NCBI RefSeq assembly: GCF_003573695.1 | Contig: NC_039362.1 | Location: 193,250,827 to 193,314,826 of the forward strand | Source of the DNA: Papaver somniferum | Taxonomy: Eukaryota > Streptophyta > Magnoliopsida > Ranunculales > Papaveraceae | Length of the DNA stretch: 64,000 nt | Direction: 5' to 3' | Part shown: in pieces, positions 48,600 through 61,531 of the stretch | Layout of the letters: each line of letters opens with the position of its first letter | How positions within the stretch are numbered: the stretch's first letter is position 1 | Notes under the pieces: generated by a model | What the model was told of the DNA's origin: nothing | The model's input: the letters and a program-made list of their open reading frames with translations, nothing else | Databases searched by the model: none | Translations under genes and position numbers: made by a program

Positions 48600-51500
48600 T
48601 GGATTAAGCAACCAGGCAGTTTTGGTTGTAAAAGTCCATATTAAGTCGCACTAACCCTTAGTGCGACTTAATTTGGCTCTCGCTTTTGAGTTGCAAAAGG
48701 TGGGATCTCTATAGGTCTAGAGCAGCTAGGCACTCGCTCTAAGAATATTTCAACTACCATCAGCGATTAATTAATATGCTTGCTTTCAGTTTATTCCAAT
48801 TATCCTAGAGTGAGTTGCACTAAATTTATTTCAACCATCTTAGCGAGTAATATGTTACGTTGACAAAGGTTTAGAGCAACTTAACTGACTAATAATAAGT
48901 TGCTCAAGGGTATTGGATGTACAAGATTTTAGTCGGTACAAACTTTCAACTTGTCTTAAATTAGTTGCTATAACCTTTGAGTTTGTCTAAAATTAGTTGC
49001 TTATTACACAGAATGTTCCGGTTCGTTTAAAGGCTTCCGACCAATTTTGACTCGGCTGAATAAAAAATGAAATCATAATTAACACAAAAAGAAAATACAG
49101 AACAAACTAAATGCAAAATTAATTTAATTTATTATCATTAAATTCAATTTACAACATCAATTGTTAATCAGGAAAATTAGAATCTCATTTTACAAAAATT
49201 AAATAAAAATACAATCTCATTTCTTTAAAAAACAAAAACAAATTACAAGCTCTTTAACATACTTTAAGTTCGAAGGCTACATCATGCTTCTTCTTACCAA
49301 ATACTTAAAGCTTTAAGGCTACATCATGCTTCTTCTGAAACTCACTAAGATTCATACTGTTGCAACCTGATACCGTATTTTCTAGATCTGGTTTTGTTGT
49401 CAAAGTTTAGGCTGCAAAAGTAGAAGGACACCCAACAATCCTAGCTACTGCAGAATCAGCACCAACAATCCTCAGCTGCTCAGCACGCCATCATCTTCTC
49501 TTGTTGTGAGTCTCTAGATGCAACTTATTCAGCCATTCCACCTGTGCGAAGCTCTCAGCAATTCAGTGCAATAACCTCAAGCCAAAAGCCTGCAGCATAC
49601 ACAACCAGCACCCATCATGTCATCCATTTCTTCATCACCAGAAGTACCATGAACAGAACATCAACAACAAATCTTCCCCTGCAATAGAAGACCCATTGAA
49701 TTCCTTCTGCTGTGCTATTTGAGAAGCAATACTGTGGTCAAAAAAATATAGAGCAGCTACCATCACAGCTGGTATAATGGCAGCAAAAAGTACATGGGTG
49801 GGACTTCTCCATCACTAATAACAATCATTAAACAGAAAATCAAACAAAGAACTTAGCAATTTTCACCTGGCATTTGCATCCATTTATAAAAGTAGCCAAG
49901 ATAGCCGCCACTGGAATCTAGTTAGAACCTGATCAAGGGATAATTGGAAGCTTGAAAAGTAAAGTACATTATTGAAGTAGTCTCTGATATGTTCCTCACA
50001 ACAAGTTTAGGTGGCTAGCACATATGATACATAACTAAAGCTTAATTCAATTAGAGTGATAGCTTAATTAGATGGTTACATACAAGAAATACACTAGACT
50101 GCAATAAGCAGTTCACCCTCGCCAACCATTAGGAGGTCGAAACACCGTTTAAGAACACTGAGACAGTTACGACCCATCTTTAGATGATTAACAAGACACA
50201 CATGTACATTTTCCCTCAGTTATCCTGTTCCTGCGGAGAAGCCAAATAAGATGCTAAATAAACAGACTAGACGTCTAGTAGTGGTGGGTGTTTCCGTGTT
50301 TGTATGTTGTGACTTCTTTCACTGAATATCAATGGACATCAAATGCCGCAATATCCAAAAATTTGATAAAAAAAATCCTAGCATGAATTGAAACAATTCA
50401 TAGTTCAAAATCTACAGATATATTTAGTTTAAGGAAAGCCCAGAACTCAACTTCATTATCGAAACTGAAAATATAGGATTTAGAGTTGTACTGATATTTC
50501 TTCTTACCTTAAACAGCAGTTTGGTGTTTCGATTAAGTTAACCAACTTGTATTTGGCTTATGACATTAAACAGATAGAATCCTCAAAGTAAAACTTGATT
50601 TCCCTCTAAATCTACATCATCTTCCACAGCATGAGCATCAACCATCCTACATTCTATTTTTAGTTAGAAGCAGTTAATTTGAAAACCAAATCAACCTAGA
50701 GGCAAGAAAAATGTAGCAATTAGTTTTTATTTGTACCTCTCTTCTGGGCGAACATGAACCCTTATATCAGTTAAGCTAATACTCTAAGACAACATGCACT
50801 GGATGCTCGAGTTCAAACAGTCAAGAACTGGATCTTGCAATTCAAATATGTTGGCATGGCCTATCAATGACAAAAACACAATATTGTAAGCACATAAAAG
50901 ATGTTAATCAACACTTGTAGTATAATACTGAAACTGAAATAATTGTATTTAGAGTTGTAATATTATTTCCATATACCTGAAACTGCAATTAATTTGGTGT
51001 TTAGATCAATCGAAGAAATTTCTATTTATTTGACTATTAAAAATAAGCAGAGAACACCCTCGAAATCCAAACATGATTCTCCTCTAGCTTCCAATTTGGT
51101 GTTGAGGGGGCCTTTCAATTTCTACAGCATGAGCATCAACCTAATCCTGCAAACTTAACAAAGTTGTATTAACAAGGATGAAAAATATATGTATCCAAAG
51201 GCAACATTAAAAAGAAAATTAAGCACTAGTTTTGATTTCTACTTCTTTGAGCATCTATAGATGTTGCTGATGGGAGTTGTGATGCTGGTGGTATTTGTGG
51301 TAATAGTGATAAGTGTAAGAGGCGGCCGCCGGAAGCGGTAGTGGTAGAATTATACATCCAATTTTTTTGATAGGAGTCATAATGCCATTGAATTGTAGCT
51401 TACAATTTCCCCCCGTCAATCCTGCAATAGTTGATGTCCAATGCAATGATATTATTAACATCACAGAAATGTTGTACCAGTAGAATGTTATTAATAACTA

Positions 51501-53500
51501 GACTACTCCCTATAAGCAGAATATTAATGACATGATCAAAAGAGAAAGCCCCTCAAACACCAATCAGATGTTACACCCAAATAGAAAAAAAGAATAACTA
51601 AAATAGCTAAAAGAATAACAATCAGCTCCATTTTACTTGAGAAGGAGAAACAAACATCATGATTATAACATTACAAAAACCAATTACTGTTTCCAGACCC
51701 AGTTTAGATAATAAATCCAAGAGACAGACAAGAGCCAACCTTCAAAATCTTTACACTATTCAAGAATTTGGGAATTCTGATTGCTTTTTAGGATTTGGAA
51801 TCCTATAGATAAAATGAAATTCATAGCAGTATAATCAACAATTGCATCTAGAGTTGTAGTGCTATTTCTATATACCTGAAAGTGCAGGTTTGATGTCTAT
51901 TTGATTGTTGGAGCACAGAGCACCGTCCAAGACCACCGATAGTTGATGCTCAAAGTGCAATTAGTCTTCTGATTTCGTCACTTGTTTGCTTGAAAGATTT
52001 ATTGAAGAAAAATGTTCAAATCAAGCTCGATCATTGAAGTGGAAGAGGGTTTACAGGTATGATGCCGCTAATGGAATTGATGTCCGCTGCGGTTCGGCAT
52101 GTAGTTGTGATAATAGCTATTCTGATACAGGCGGAGGCGCAAGTAGAAGTGATGCAATTGTTTTGATAAGATAAATCATTATTCTGCTTTAATTGAATTG
52201 AAATATGTTGTTCTCCCACCACTGATTGATTAATTTAGCTGATCTTGAGTATCTGTTTCAGCAAATCTGGAGAAATCAGATTGTCAACACCACCAAGTAC
52301 AGCAGCAGCAAGCTTCGATCTAAAAGGATTCTAGACTCTGTACTCAATCACTTTACTACCACCTTCCAATCCACCACCACCACGACCTCCTTCTTTGCTG
52401 CCTCCTCTGCCTCTACCACCACCATGGCCTCAAAATTTTCAAATCAAGCATTCCCATCTCTAATCTTTCCCCTAAAACCTCAATTTCAGTTTCAGTCACT
52501 TGATTCAATTACATCCAAGAACCCTAATATCTATATTGGGAAAGAACAGAAACCCTAGCTTTTCTAATCTTCATTAAAACTCACACATCAATCACTAATT
52601 CTTCCTCATCATACTGTGTTCACCAAACCCACTTTAATTTCTCAATTTCTAACTCAATTGCCGATTCACTGAGGAAACCCTAGTTCTCGATTCATAACAG
52701 GACTCAATGATATTCTTCATAATTAGCAGAAACACCAACTCCTGCTTCTTTTATATATCCTCACGATATAAATTTCTTCAAGCCATACCTCAATTTGACC
52801 TATCGATTTTCAACTGAATAAGAGCAGAAAAGAAGAACGAAAAATAAGAAAGCAAAAGAGAGAATAAGAATAGAAAATGAGTTTCAAAGAAGCAGGTGAA
52901 GAGGGGGAGAGGAGACGGCGATGACGAGTAAAAGATGGGTTGAGTGAATTAGATTTTCTCAAGTAATGCCGCCGGTCATCAATCTATGGAGGAGACGAAG
53001 AGCATAGAAAATGAAGATAGAGCAAAACAGATAGAGTTCGAGTGGTTGGGTGGGTTTGGTGGGTGAATGAAAGTGATGGACGGAGTTCGTTGGATCCAGC
53101 CATACGGATTAAGAAAACAATCTGACGGTTGAGATTTTATTTGTGATGCTCATACGGATTGAAACACATTTGTGTTTCTTTTGTGTTAATACGAACTCAT
53201 GTTTTCGGTGTAATTATCAACCTTTAACATGAAAAAAAATCTAAAAAAAATCTAAATAAATTTAGAACATTGTTTTCGACATTATGATATAAAAAAATCC
53301 AAAAAATGTATAAGAATGAATCGGGAAAATGAAAAATGAATTCGATAATTGGTGTATTTCTTTGTGTTTTCTCTTTGTGTTTTTGTGCTTTCTCTTTGTG
53401 CTTCGGGTTTGAATTTCGACTAGTCATGAAGTAATTTTTACAAGTCATATAGGTCATGAAGTAGCTTTAGTTCCTGGTAAACTCAGGTTATAAGATTAAT
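48600..53500. other. Left and central interior of the CACTA element
   Basis: About 5 kb with no recognisable transposase. Repeated short phrases (ggctacatcatgcttcttct twice near 49280-49335; agttgtactgatatttcttc, agttgtaatattatttcc and agttgtagtgctatttcta near 50485, 50955 and 51850) suggest internal duplication. Around 52230-52560 a plus-strand frame of 110 codons (Ser/Thr-rich) and a CT-rich tract read on the minus strand near 52850-52960 resemble captured host leader or coding DNA, but no family was recognised. Confidence 0.4.
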
Positions 53501-53524
53501 AGAGATGGACCATGAAATTAGTGA

Positions 53525-54360
53525 TGGTTCAGACCTCAAACTTAGCTGGATACATCATTAAAATCGATAAATATGAAGCTCAGTGTTGATGTGAACTCCA
53601 AATGTGGTATAACAACATACAAACTATGAGCCAAGAACCTCCGGGAGGGTTTCCGACTTCAAACTTAGCATGATACATCATCGAAATCGATAAATATGAA
53701 GTTCAGTTTTGATTCGAACTTCAAATGTGGTATAACAACATACAAACTATGAGCCAAGAAGCTCTGGGAGGGTTCTGACTTCAAACTTATGATGATATAT
53801 CATCTAAATCGATAAATATGAAGCTCAGTGTTGATTCGAACTTCAAATGTGGTATAACGGAATACAAATTGTGAACCAAGAAGCTTCGGCAAGTTCTGGC
53901 ATATTGTACGCATACGATCGTAACCTGGCCGTGAGTGGACTACTATAAGTCCATCTACTTCGTACGAACGATGAATTCATCCATTTACAGGTAAGATTCC
54001 TTCGGAATATACCCTGAAACGTTAAACAAACCATGTTCTGGCATATTGTACGCATACCTTGGCTTCGAGATCGTAACCTTGTCGTGAGTGGACTACTATA
54101 AGTGCATCTATTTCGTACGAACGATGAATTCATCAATTTACAGATAAGATTCCTTCGGAATATACCCTGAAACGTCAAACAAACCATGTTCTGGCATATT
54201 GTACGCATACCTTGGTTCTGAGATCGTAACCTGGCCGTGAGTGGACTACTATAAGTCCATCTACTTCATACGAACGATGGATTCATCCATTTACAGGTAA
54301 GATTCCTTCGGAATATACCCTGAAACGTTAAATAAACCATGTTCTGGCATACAATTTTTC
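53525..54360. repeat. Two adjacent tandem arrays inside the CACTA element
   Basis: Array 1 (about 53530-53890) has three units of about 125 bp (tcgataaatatgaagctcag, aatgtggtataacaacatac). Array 2 (about 53890-54355) has three units of about 150 bp (gttctggcatattgtacgca, gtgagtggactactataagt, ggaatataccctgaaacgt) and ends in a partial fourth (gttctggcatac). The first unit of array 2 lacks a short piece present in the other two. Confidence 0.7.
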
Positions 54361-54734
54361 TTAGAAGTGTGTGTGAGACATATAGCAAAAGTGAACTATA
54401 TCCATGGTCAAGGTTTGCACAACAAGTATGATTAACCTTAGGTACTTCATGTACTTTTTCCTTTGCACTTACGCTTCCGAACTATGTCAGGTCAACCAGG
54501 TATGCGTACCGAGTATGGTTACCTTTGGCAGTTGTGAAATCATATCCAAAAAGTGTACATACCTGTGTGCGTACGTGCTCTTGAAAGTTCGCGAAGTCAT
54601 ATCAAAATAGTATGTATACCGTGTATATATATATCGCCAGTAAGTCCCAAACTCAGATAAAAAGGGCATGCATACTAATGGTAACAGTTGGTTATGCATA
54701 CCGTGTATACATATCGTCAAGAAGTCTTGAAGTA

Positions 54735-54835
54735 ATATCATGTTCTGGCATATTGTACACTGGTACGTTCTTACATAGTTTCCGACTTATAGTAGTCCAC
54801 TCCCGGCCAGGTTTCGATCTTGGAGCCACTTTCTT
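54735..54835. repeat. Inverted partial copy of tandem array 2
   Basis: The sequence ttatagtagtccactcccgg, then ccaggtttcgatctt, is the reverse complement of array 2's core (gatcgtaacctggccgtgag, tggactactataa), while gttctggcatattgtaca next to it is in direct orientation. Between 54480 and 54740 are further gtatgcataccgtgtatac-type words. Confidence 0.55.
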
Positions 54836-54839
54836 TTTC

Positions 54840-56370
54840 GAAGTCGCCGGAAAAAGGTTTCATCCGTTATATATTAATGTTATCCAATCTCTCTCGGCCT
54901 TACACAATTTCTCTTAGATTCCCATTCGTTTAATTATAAGGTTACCAATTAATTCAAATCAAATTTCCATCAACTTCCTTTAATTTTATTTGTTATCGGT
55001 CAATCTTACCAATTGCCGCAATCATTTTCAATTAGATATATCGGTTTTCTTCTAATTATTCATCATTTTAACCGTATGCGCCGATTGACTATAGTCAATT
55101 TCACATGTTATCAATCAATTTTATTCAATATCACTCGACATCACTCGATCGCTCCTGGAGTCAATGGGTTTATATGATTAAATATTAAATCAAATCGAAT
55201 TTTCATTTAGTACACTTAATTTCTTTTTTTATCTGTCAGTTTTACTTTATGTCGGTCGACCTCACCCACTTTCTCTTGGATTATATCGGCTTCTCATGTT
55301 ATTGATAATTTTAGCCGAATGTCCATACTCTTTAGTCAATTTCACCTGTTATATATTAACCTTATCCAACATCGCTCGCTCCACACGATTTTTCTTGGAT
55401 TCCATGGGTATAATTGTATTATTTCCTATTAATTTCAAACGAATTTCACCGTTATTAATCAATTTTATTCAATAGTTACTCAATTTTTCTTGGATTCTAT
55501 GCATTTATATGGTTGACTATTAAGTCAACTCAGATATCCATTTAATTCACTTAATTTATTCGAGACCAAAAATTTCACCTTGGCCAAGCTGATTTCTATT
55601 TTTCACCGCGATGAGAACTGATGCGTTAATCGGCATAATTGACCAAGTTCCACAGGTTTTTTGACCAGAGGAATTATCGATATAGTTTTAAATTTTCAAG
55701 GTTTCAGTAAAGCTCCGAGATCTATTTCATGTTGTCGGATAGTTTTTTGGTTTCTTTTGTTTGTTTTTTTTCCTCATTTGGAACCAGTTAAAACAGTAGT
55801 AGCCAGAAAAAATGACCGAGCGGACTGGGATCGGTTTCAAGCGCAACCGATCCATCAACAGTTCAGTGGCAGTTTTTAAATTGAAAACCGAGGTATATAC
55901 GGTTTGATCAATGGTTTTGCCTAAAAACCGGACCGACAGACCATTGTGCACCCCTAATAGTAAACTAAGATAACAACCATGATCCGTATGACACTAATCT
56001 AACCAATAAGAAACTAAAATGAGATCATTATCGGTTTCAAATACCTACTTTCAAAATTGACTTCTCTTTTGAACATGTGGTGGACGCTTAAACTTGGTTG
56101 CTCAGAGAGGTTGTACCAACCGATTCATTTTTGAGTTGCTAGGAGTCGGTGCCTCAAAGTGAATAGCAACCTGAGAACTTTTCAAGATGCTATAGATGAC
56201 CTGAAAGAGTGATGTAGCTAGCAAACACATTCGGTCGTGGTTAGATATTAGATGACACAGGTTTGTAGCCGCCAAACTTTATGGCAGTTGCAACTTTAGA
56301 TGCTTAAACCCTTAAAGTGACTAAAATTATGGGCTCTTGCTGAGATTTTGGTCGCTTAAGCCAGGTTTTC
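54840..56370. other. Right interior and subterminal part of the CACTA element
   Basis: No gene. From 54840 to 55560, short related phrases recur (tcaattttattcaat, gttatatattaa, cttggattctatg, ttatatggttgactattaa), which looks like a degenerate repeat of about 150-200 bp. 55560-55960 ends in gaccattgtgcacccctaat, a phrase typical of small hAT-type elements, but its partner end was not fixed. The last 400 bases carry the subterminal gttgc words. Confidence 0.4.
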
Positions 56371-56378
56371 TTGTAGTG

Positions 56379-56686
56379 TCTCTATCAATGTTGTCAAATT
56401 AGTTCTTTTGGTTTCATCAGAAAACGAAATTTAAATTCTCTATTTTAAACGTTAGAGTTTCCAGATTCAATTCTCAATTCTGTTGTCTTCATATTTTTAA
56501 TTTTCTTTCAATCGGATACGTAGTAGTTTGATTTGAAACCCTAATTAGGGTATCTGTAGTTACTGTTAGATCTATATCTTAATGTTGATAATCCACTTGC
56601 AGGTGATTAGAAACGTTCTGATTAAGCAGGCCCGATATATCAGACCATTTTTCCGTGGTGTGGGAATGTGTCATTGATTTTTTGCT
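56379..56686. other. Short unique stretch between CACTA and copia elements
   Basis: About 300 bases without a gene. No feature recognised. Confidence 0.4.
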
Positions 56687-56691
56687 GATTG

Positions 56692-56891
56692 TGTGAGAAC
56701 TGTGAAGTTGTGTTTATTCACGTTAAGAAAACAAGTACAAAGATGATTCTTTATATAGCAGAATCATCATAACAAGAAAACAGAAAATACAGGTTGTAAA
56801 ACAAAGACAGTTGTAATGAGTTGTCAATATACACAAGACACTACAACTCTGGACATAGACAAGTCATACACTACCATGAACTGTTCTTACA
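56692..56891 (-). repeat. LTR (3' in element orientation)
   Basis: 200 bp, about 95% identical to 61788-61987. It contains the phrases ctttatatagcagaatcatc and acactacaactctggacata. Confidence 0.9.
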
Positions 56892-57126
56892 GTCCCCCTC
56901 AAACTGAGCAATCTGACAGTGCAAAAGTTTGTTTCTCAGCTTGAAGAACAACTGCTTAGTTAAACCCTTTGTAAAAAGATCAGCCACTTGGTCAAGAGTT
57001 GGCACATATTAAACTCTCATAAAACCATTCATTACCAAACTTCTGACAGTATGATGATCCACTTCAATATGTTTGGTCCTTGCATGACATATTGGATTGT
57101 TAGCTAAACTTCCAGCTCCCATATTA

Positions 57127-59142
57127 TCACAATACATAATAAACAGTACAAGGAGTCTTCAAAGGAACACCCAATTCATCCAAGATATATGACACCCATC
57201 TGACTTCAGAAGAAGCAACAACTAATGCTTTGTATTCTGCTTCAGTGCAAGACTGAGCCACAATAGGCTGTTTCTTGGAGGACCAGGCCACAAGATTTTC
57301 TCCAAGATAAACACAATAACCACTTGTGGATTTTCTAGAATCAGGACAGCCTGCCCAATCACTATCACTGTATGTTGTTATATGAGAACAATCTCTACCA
57401 TTTAGAGTAATACCTGATCCTAAAGAACCCTTAATATACCTCAATATTCTCTTGGCAAGTTGCAGGTACACATCTGTTGGTTGATGCATAAACTACGCTA
57501 CATAATTGACTGCAAAACTTACGTTTGGTCTTGTAATAGTAAGATACTGTAAAGCCCCTACAATACTTATGTATAATGAAGGATCCTACAATAAAATTCT
57601 ATCCAACAAAGATGCTCTCCTTCCTGAAGCAATTGGAGTCTTACAAGATTTCGAATCAATCATATCAAACCTTTTTAAAAGTTCCATTGAATACTTGTTC
57701 TGAGTTGGAAGGAGAGTATTTTTGGAGGAGTCAAAAGTTGCTTCAATGCCTAGAAAGTAAGACAAAGAACCTAAATCCTTCATATCAAAAACAGACTGTA
57801 TTTTCTCTATAAATGAAGAGATATCATCATCAGAATTACCAACTAGAACAATATCATCAACATAAACTAGCAAAATCAGTTTAACTCCTGTTGTACTGTA
57901 ATAAAACATGGAATGATCACAAAGAGATTGAGTAAACCCCTGAGCAAGTAAGAAAGAGCTGAACTTATCAAACCGGGCCCTAGGAGCTTGTTTGAGGCCA
58001 TAAAGATATTTTTGAAGTTTGCATACATAAGAAGGATGCTCCTGAGAAACAAAACCTGGTGGTTGCATCATATATACATCCTAAGTTAAATCACCATGCA
58101 AGAATGCATTGGATACATCCAATTGCCTCATAGACCATTTTTGATGCAAAGCCAGTCTTAAAACCACTCTAATTATGCTAGCCTTCACCACAAGGATAAA
58201 TGTTTATTTGTAGTCAATGCCATCAACTTGATTAAAACCTTGAGCCACCAATCTGGCTTTATGCCTTTCTATAGTGCCATCAGACTTAAGTTTTGTTTTA
58301 TATAGCCACTTGCATCCTAAAACATTCATCCATGGTTCATACGGAACTTCTCTCCAAGTATCATTTTCATGTAAAGCAGTATATTCATTATTCATTGCTT
58401 GTACCCAAACTGGTCTCTTTGCAGCTTGTTTGCAAGTTTTAGGTTCTTTTAAAGATTCCAAAATGGCTGTAAAAGCTTGTGGAATTGGATGTTTTACTTG
58501 ATAAGTAGCTACAAATTCAGAACCTAAAGACTTTGGTTTGGAAATGCCAGACTTAGACCTAGTTTGAATTCCTCTAGGAGCATCACTAACTACAGAATCT
58601 GATATAGAGTTAGAAGGTACCTCAGTAGCAGGCAAGATAGATGTTGTAGATAAAGAAGTATTGATAGTTGATGGTGAAAAGGTTGAAGTATCCATTTCAG
58701 TAATAGCTGAAGTATACTGAGTTGGCAAGAGAGAAATATCACTATGTGAAGAAGTAACAGCAGGAAAGAGTGAAAAAGAGCTTGACTGAGCAGCATATGT
58801 AAAAACAATCTCACTAAAAACAACATGAATTGTTATATACACTCTATGAGTCTTTGGATCATAGCATCTGTACCCCTTGTGATAAGAACTGTAACCTAGA
58901 AATACACAAGCCATAGACTTTGGACATAATTTATCATGTCTTGTAGGAACAATATTTGAAAAACATAAACATCCAAAAACCTTGAAAAATGCATAATCAG
59001 GTTGTTTTCCAAATAAAACCTCATAAAGACATCTATAAGATAACACTTCTGTTGGAATTCTATTTATCAAATAAACTGAAGTTAAGAAGCTGTCAAACCA
59101 GAATCTCTTAAGTAATGAGGATGTAAAGACAATGTATTCCAT
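57127..59142 (-). pseudogene. Copia reverse transcriptase and RNase H, split into three frames
   Basis: 59142-58204 has the end of integrase (VYLINRIPTEVLSYRCLYEV, VFGCLCFSNIVPTRHDKL) and the start of RT (WVQAMNNEYTALHENDTWRE, KWLYKTKLKSDGTIERHKAR, LVAQGFNQVDGIDYK then a stop). 58071-57586 has the RT core (YVCKLQKYLYGLKQAPRARF, LILLVYVDDIVLVGN with the YVDD catalytic motif, FDMKDLGSLSYFLGIE). 57489-57127 has RNase H (LAKRILRYIKGSLGSGITLN, TYSDSDWAGCPDSRKSTSGY, AQSCTEAEYKALVVASSEV). Stops near 58204 and 58075 and a frame change near 57490-57600 break it. Confidence 0.88.
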
Positions 59143-59240
59143 GTTTCAGTTACATGTCTATGTTTTCTTTCTGCTGCTCCATTTCGCTGATGCACATTTG
59201 GACAAAAAATTCTAACAGATATCCCATTTAAATCCAAAAA

Positions 59241-59771
59241 TTATTTAAAAACACATTTTATTAGTTCATAAGCACCATCATTCTGAAATTCCTTGATCTT
59301 TGAATCCAGCAAATTTTCCATTGATAACTTGAACAGTTTAAAACATTGGAGACTATCAGTTCTACTATTTATTGGATAAATCCAGGTAAACTTACTGAAA
59401 TCATCTATGAACAAAATATAATTCCTATAGACTAGAGTAAAAGAAATAGGTGCAGGACCCCATATGTCAAAATGCACTAAAGCCAATGGCTTACAAGAAA
59501 TAGAATCAGAAACTGAAAAGGACTTGCATTTACTTTTTCCTAACTGACAAGTAGAACATACTTTAGGAAAATCCTTATTTGTGAGCTTAATAGCCTTATG
59601 TGAATGAAGTTTTTGAACAACTCTTGCTGCAGGATGCCCCAATCTTTGATGCCACAATGTTGGAGAAGCTAAAATTGAACTGAAAGCCACCTTATGAGTT
59701 GATTGAAGAAGTCTCTTTTGTGAAGAATGTAACGGGTACAAATTATTTTGCATCAATCCTCTTGCAAGCAC
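59241..59771 (-). pseudogene. Copia integrase domain
   Basis: The frame 59771-59241 covers the zinc-binding region (LWHQRLGHPAARVVQKLHSH, VCSTCQLGKSKC) and the catalytic core with FDIWGPAPISF (first Asp), FIDDFSKFTWIYP (conserved DDFS) and FQNDGAYE (second catalytic Asp followed by the Glu region). A stop ends it before the C-terminal part, which resumes at 59142. Confidence 0.85.
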
Positions 59772-59953
59772 TTCCCTACTGTGAATATACTTTATTTGAT
59801 AGCCTTAAGGAAAAAATTCAAAGGAGCATTTGTTATCAACAGTAAATCTTGCAATAGATAGAAGATTATGCTTGATAGTAGGAACAAAGAGTACTTTATC
59901 TAGTTTAAAGGAATTTGTACTAGTAGTAGATACTATTTTTGAATTACCAGTAA

Positions 59954-60322
59954 GAGCATCTCCAATGCTTGGGGTCAAGGTCATCCTATGTAGAGGTCAT
60001 ATTAACATATTTTGGTTGTGGGTAATTCACTACATGACAAAAATAAATAAAGACATGACTCTTTACCTAAATCTCATCTCCAATCCCCAAGGTTTTATCT
60101 AACACTTTTTGTTTAAATATGGAGACAAAAGATGATGTGGACTTAAAACCCAGGGTCATGAAGAAAGTCTTATTTATACTTTCTCCTTTACCCCCACTTA
60201 GCCATGTCATCTTAATTTATGACCTCCACCCTTACATTGGAGATGAAAATTTGGTAAACAATGTCTTAAATCTTAGGTGTCATGCAATTTTAAGACCTTG
60301 ACCCTTTGCATTGGAGATGCTC
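59954..60322. mobile_element. Tourist-like MITE nested in the copia element
   Basis: 369 bp with perfect terminal inverted repeats GAGCATCTCCAATGC and GCATTGGAGATGCTC, flanked by TAA (59951-59953 and 60323-60325), the 3-bp target choice of PIF/Harbinger elements. Removing it with one TAA restores the copia frame (VIVGDGKLLPIALTGNSKIV). It has no coding capacity and would depend on a Harbinger transposase in trans. Confidence 0.88.
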
Positions 60323-60479
60323 TAAGAGCTATTGGGAGTAACTTACCATCACCAACAATGACTTGCTCATCCCCAGTAAACTCTTCTTGAGTAGGCAAAA
60401 GTGTGGAGTCATTGGTCATATGACTAGTAGCACCAGAATACGGAATCCACATAGGACCATGTTCATTAGAGCACCAATA

Positions 60480-61531
60480 TCATGTAGAAGAATTACTTTC
60501 ACCAATACCAGAAGTAGGAGAACTGTATGAAGTCGAAGCCGCAGAAGTAGAAGGTTGAGAAATCTCTATGCCAGCAAAAGCCTTCTGTAAAGCAGTAGTT
60601 GTACCATTTTTGGAAGCTAAATAACGATATCGACATCTATTTGCAAAATGACCAGTTTGATTGCAAATCTGGTATGGAATTTCATCTGCGAATTGCTTCT
60701 GTGTTGGATTAAATTCCATTTTCTTAAACGAGTGACCACCATTACCAACATAAATGGAAGAATTGCCTGATAAATTCTTTCCAGAAAACTTACTAGAAGA
60801 ATTCTTGGTAAAGTTTCCTGAAGGTGATCTAAAAGAATTCTGAGAATTAGAAAACTTACACACAAAGAAAGCAGAATTAGTTGGATCTGCAACAAGAGGC
60901 GAGAAAGAATATTGATCTTGATCTTTTAACCATTGCTCATGATGAATCAACCGAGATCTGAGTTCAAAAAAAAAGAGAAGAGGAATCTCTCTGTTCTGCA
61001 TAGTAATTACGAAATGAGCATAATCTCTTCCCAAACAAGAAAGCCTTTGCATCACCAGATCCTCATCAAGAACAGGTTCTCCAATCTCGGCCAAAGAATC
61101 AGAAATATGCTTGATTTGATGCAGAAAATCAAATACTATAGAATTTCCTCGTCGAATAGAATGTAACTGAGATCGAAGTTGAGACTTACGTGCAAAGAAT
61201 TGTTGAGTAAAGATCTTAGATAGAAGAAGCCACTTTTCACGAGCAGTAGATTTACCTAATAATTTTGAAGCAAGATAAGGTAAAACTGTAGCATTGATAC
61301 AGGAACCGACGAAGTGATCCATGGATCTCCATTCCATATACAGAGGATTGACAATTTGTAGATTATTTTGATACAGAAATGGAGGTTTTGGTTGAATAGT
61401 ACCATCAACAAATCCATAAGATTAGATCCAATGAAAATAGAGGATAGTTGATCTTTCCAAACTATTTTTTTTCCCAACAAGCTTAACAGAAACAAAATTG
61501 GAGATGTTTTGAAAAGGAAATTGTGTAACAT
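60480..61531 (-). pseudogene. Copia gag (UBN2-like and zinc knuckle)
   Basis: The main frame 61337-60480 (285 residues) has the gag core MEWRSMDHFVGSCINATVLP, LWLLLSKIF-like helices, FDFLHQIKHISDSLAEIGEP, VMQRLSCLGRDYAHFVITMQ, and a zinc knuckle YQICNQTGHFANRC in which the first Cys of the CCHC motif is Tyr. The upstream part (61531-61340) is in another frame. Downstream, protease (DSGATSHMTNDST-like, near 60410) follows after stops. Gag packages the element's RNA; this copy lacks an intact knuckle and N-terminus. Confidence 0.8.

Larger units (their letters stand above)
48585..56378. mobile_element. CACTA-type transposon, non-autonomous, about 7.8 kb
   Basis: The left end at 48585 reads CACTACAAGAAAAACTGGAT, and the right end in reverse complement from 56378 reads CACTACAAGAAAACCTGGCT, both then containing TAAGC and ACC. 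These are standard plant CACTA termini in inverted orientation. Subterminal regions on both sides have short repeated words (gagttgc, aagttgct, ttagtgcgactta on the left; gttgctcagag, gagttgctagg, gcagttgcaac on the right), as expected for transposase-binding arrays. No TNPD/TNP2-like transposase was found. The expected 3-bp target duplication does not match (ATT left, TCT right), so either the flanks have changed or the ends come from two related elements. Confidence 0.65.

Noticed and set aside
52226..52558. Plus-strand ORF of 110 codons, Ser/Thr-rich
   Set aside because: No recognised domain; within the CACTA element and possibly captured DNA, so it is mentioned but not called as a gene.
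53843..54208. Minus-strand ORF of 121 codons with internal repeats
   Set aside because: The repetition comes from the DNA tandem array; units of about 150 bp merely stay open by chance in one frame.
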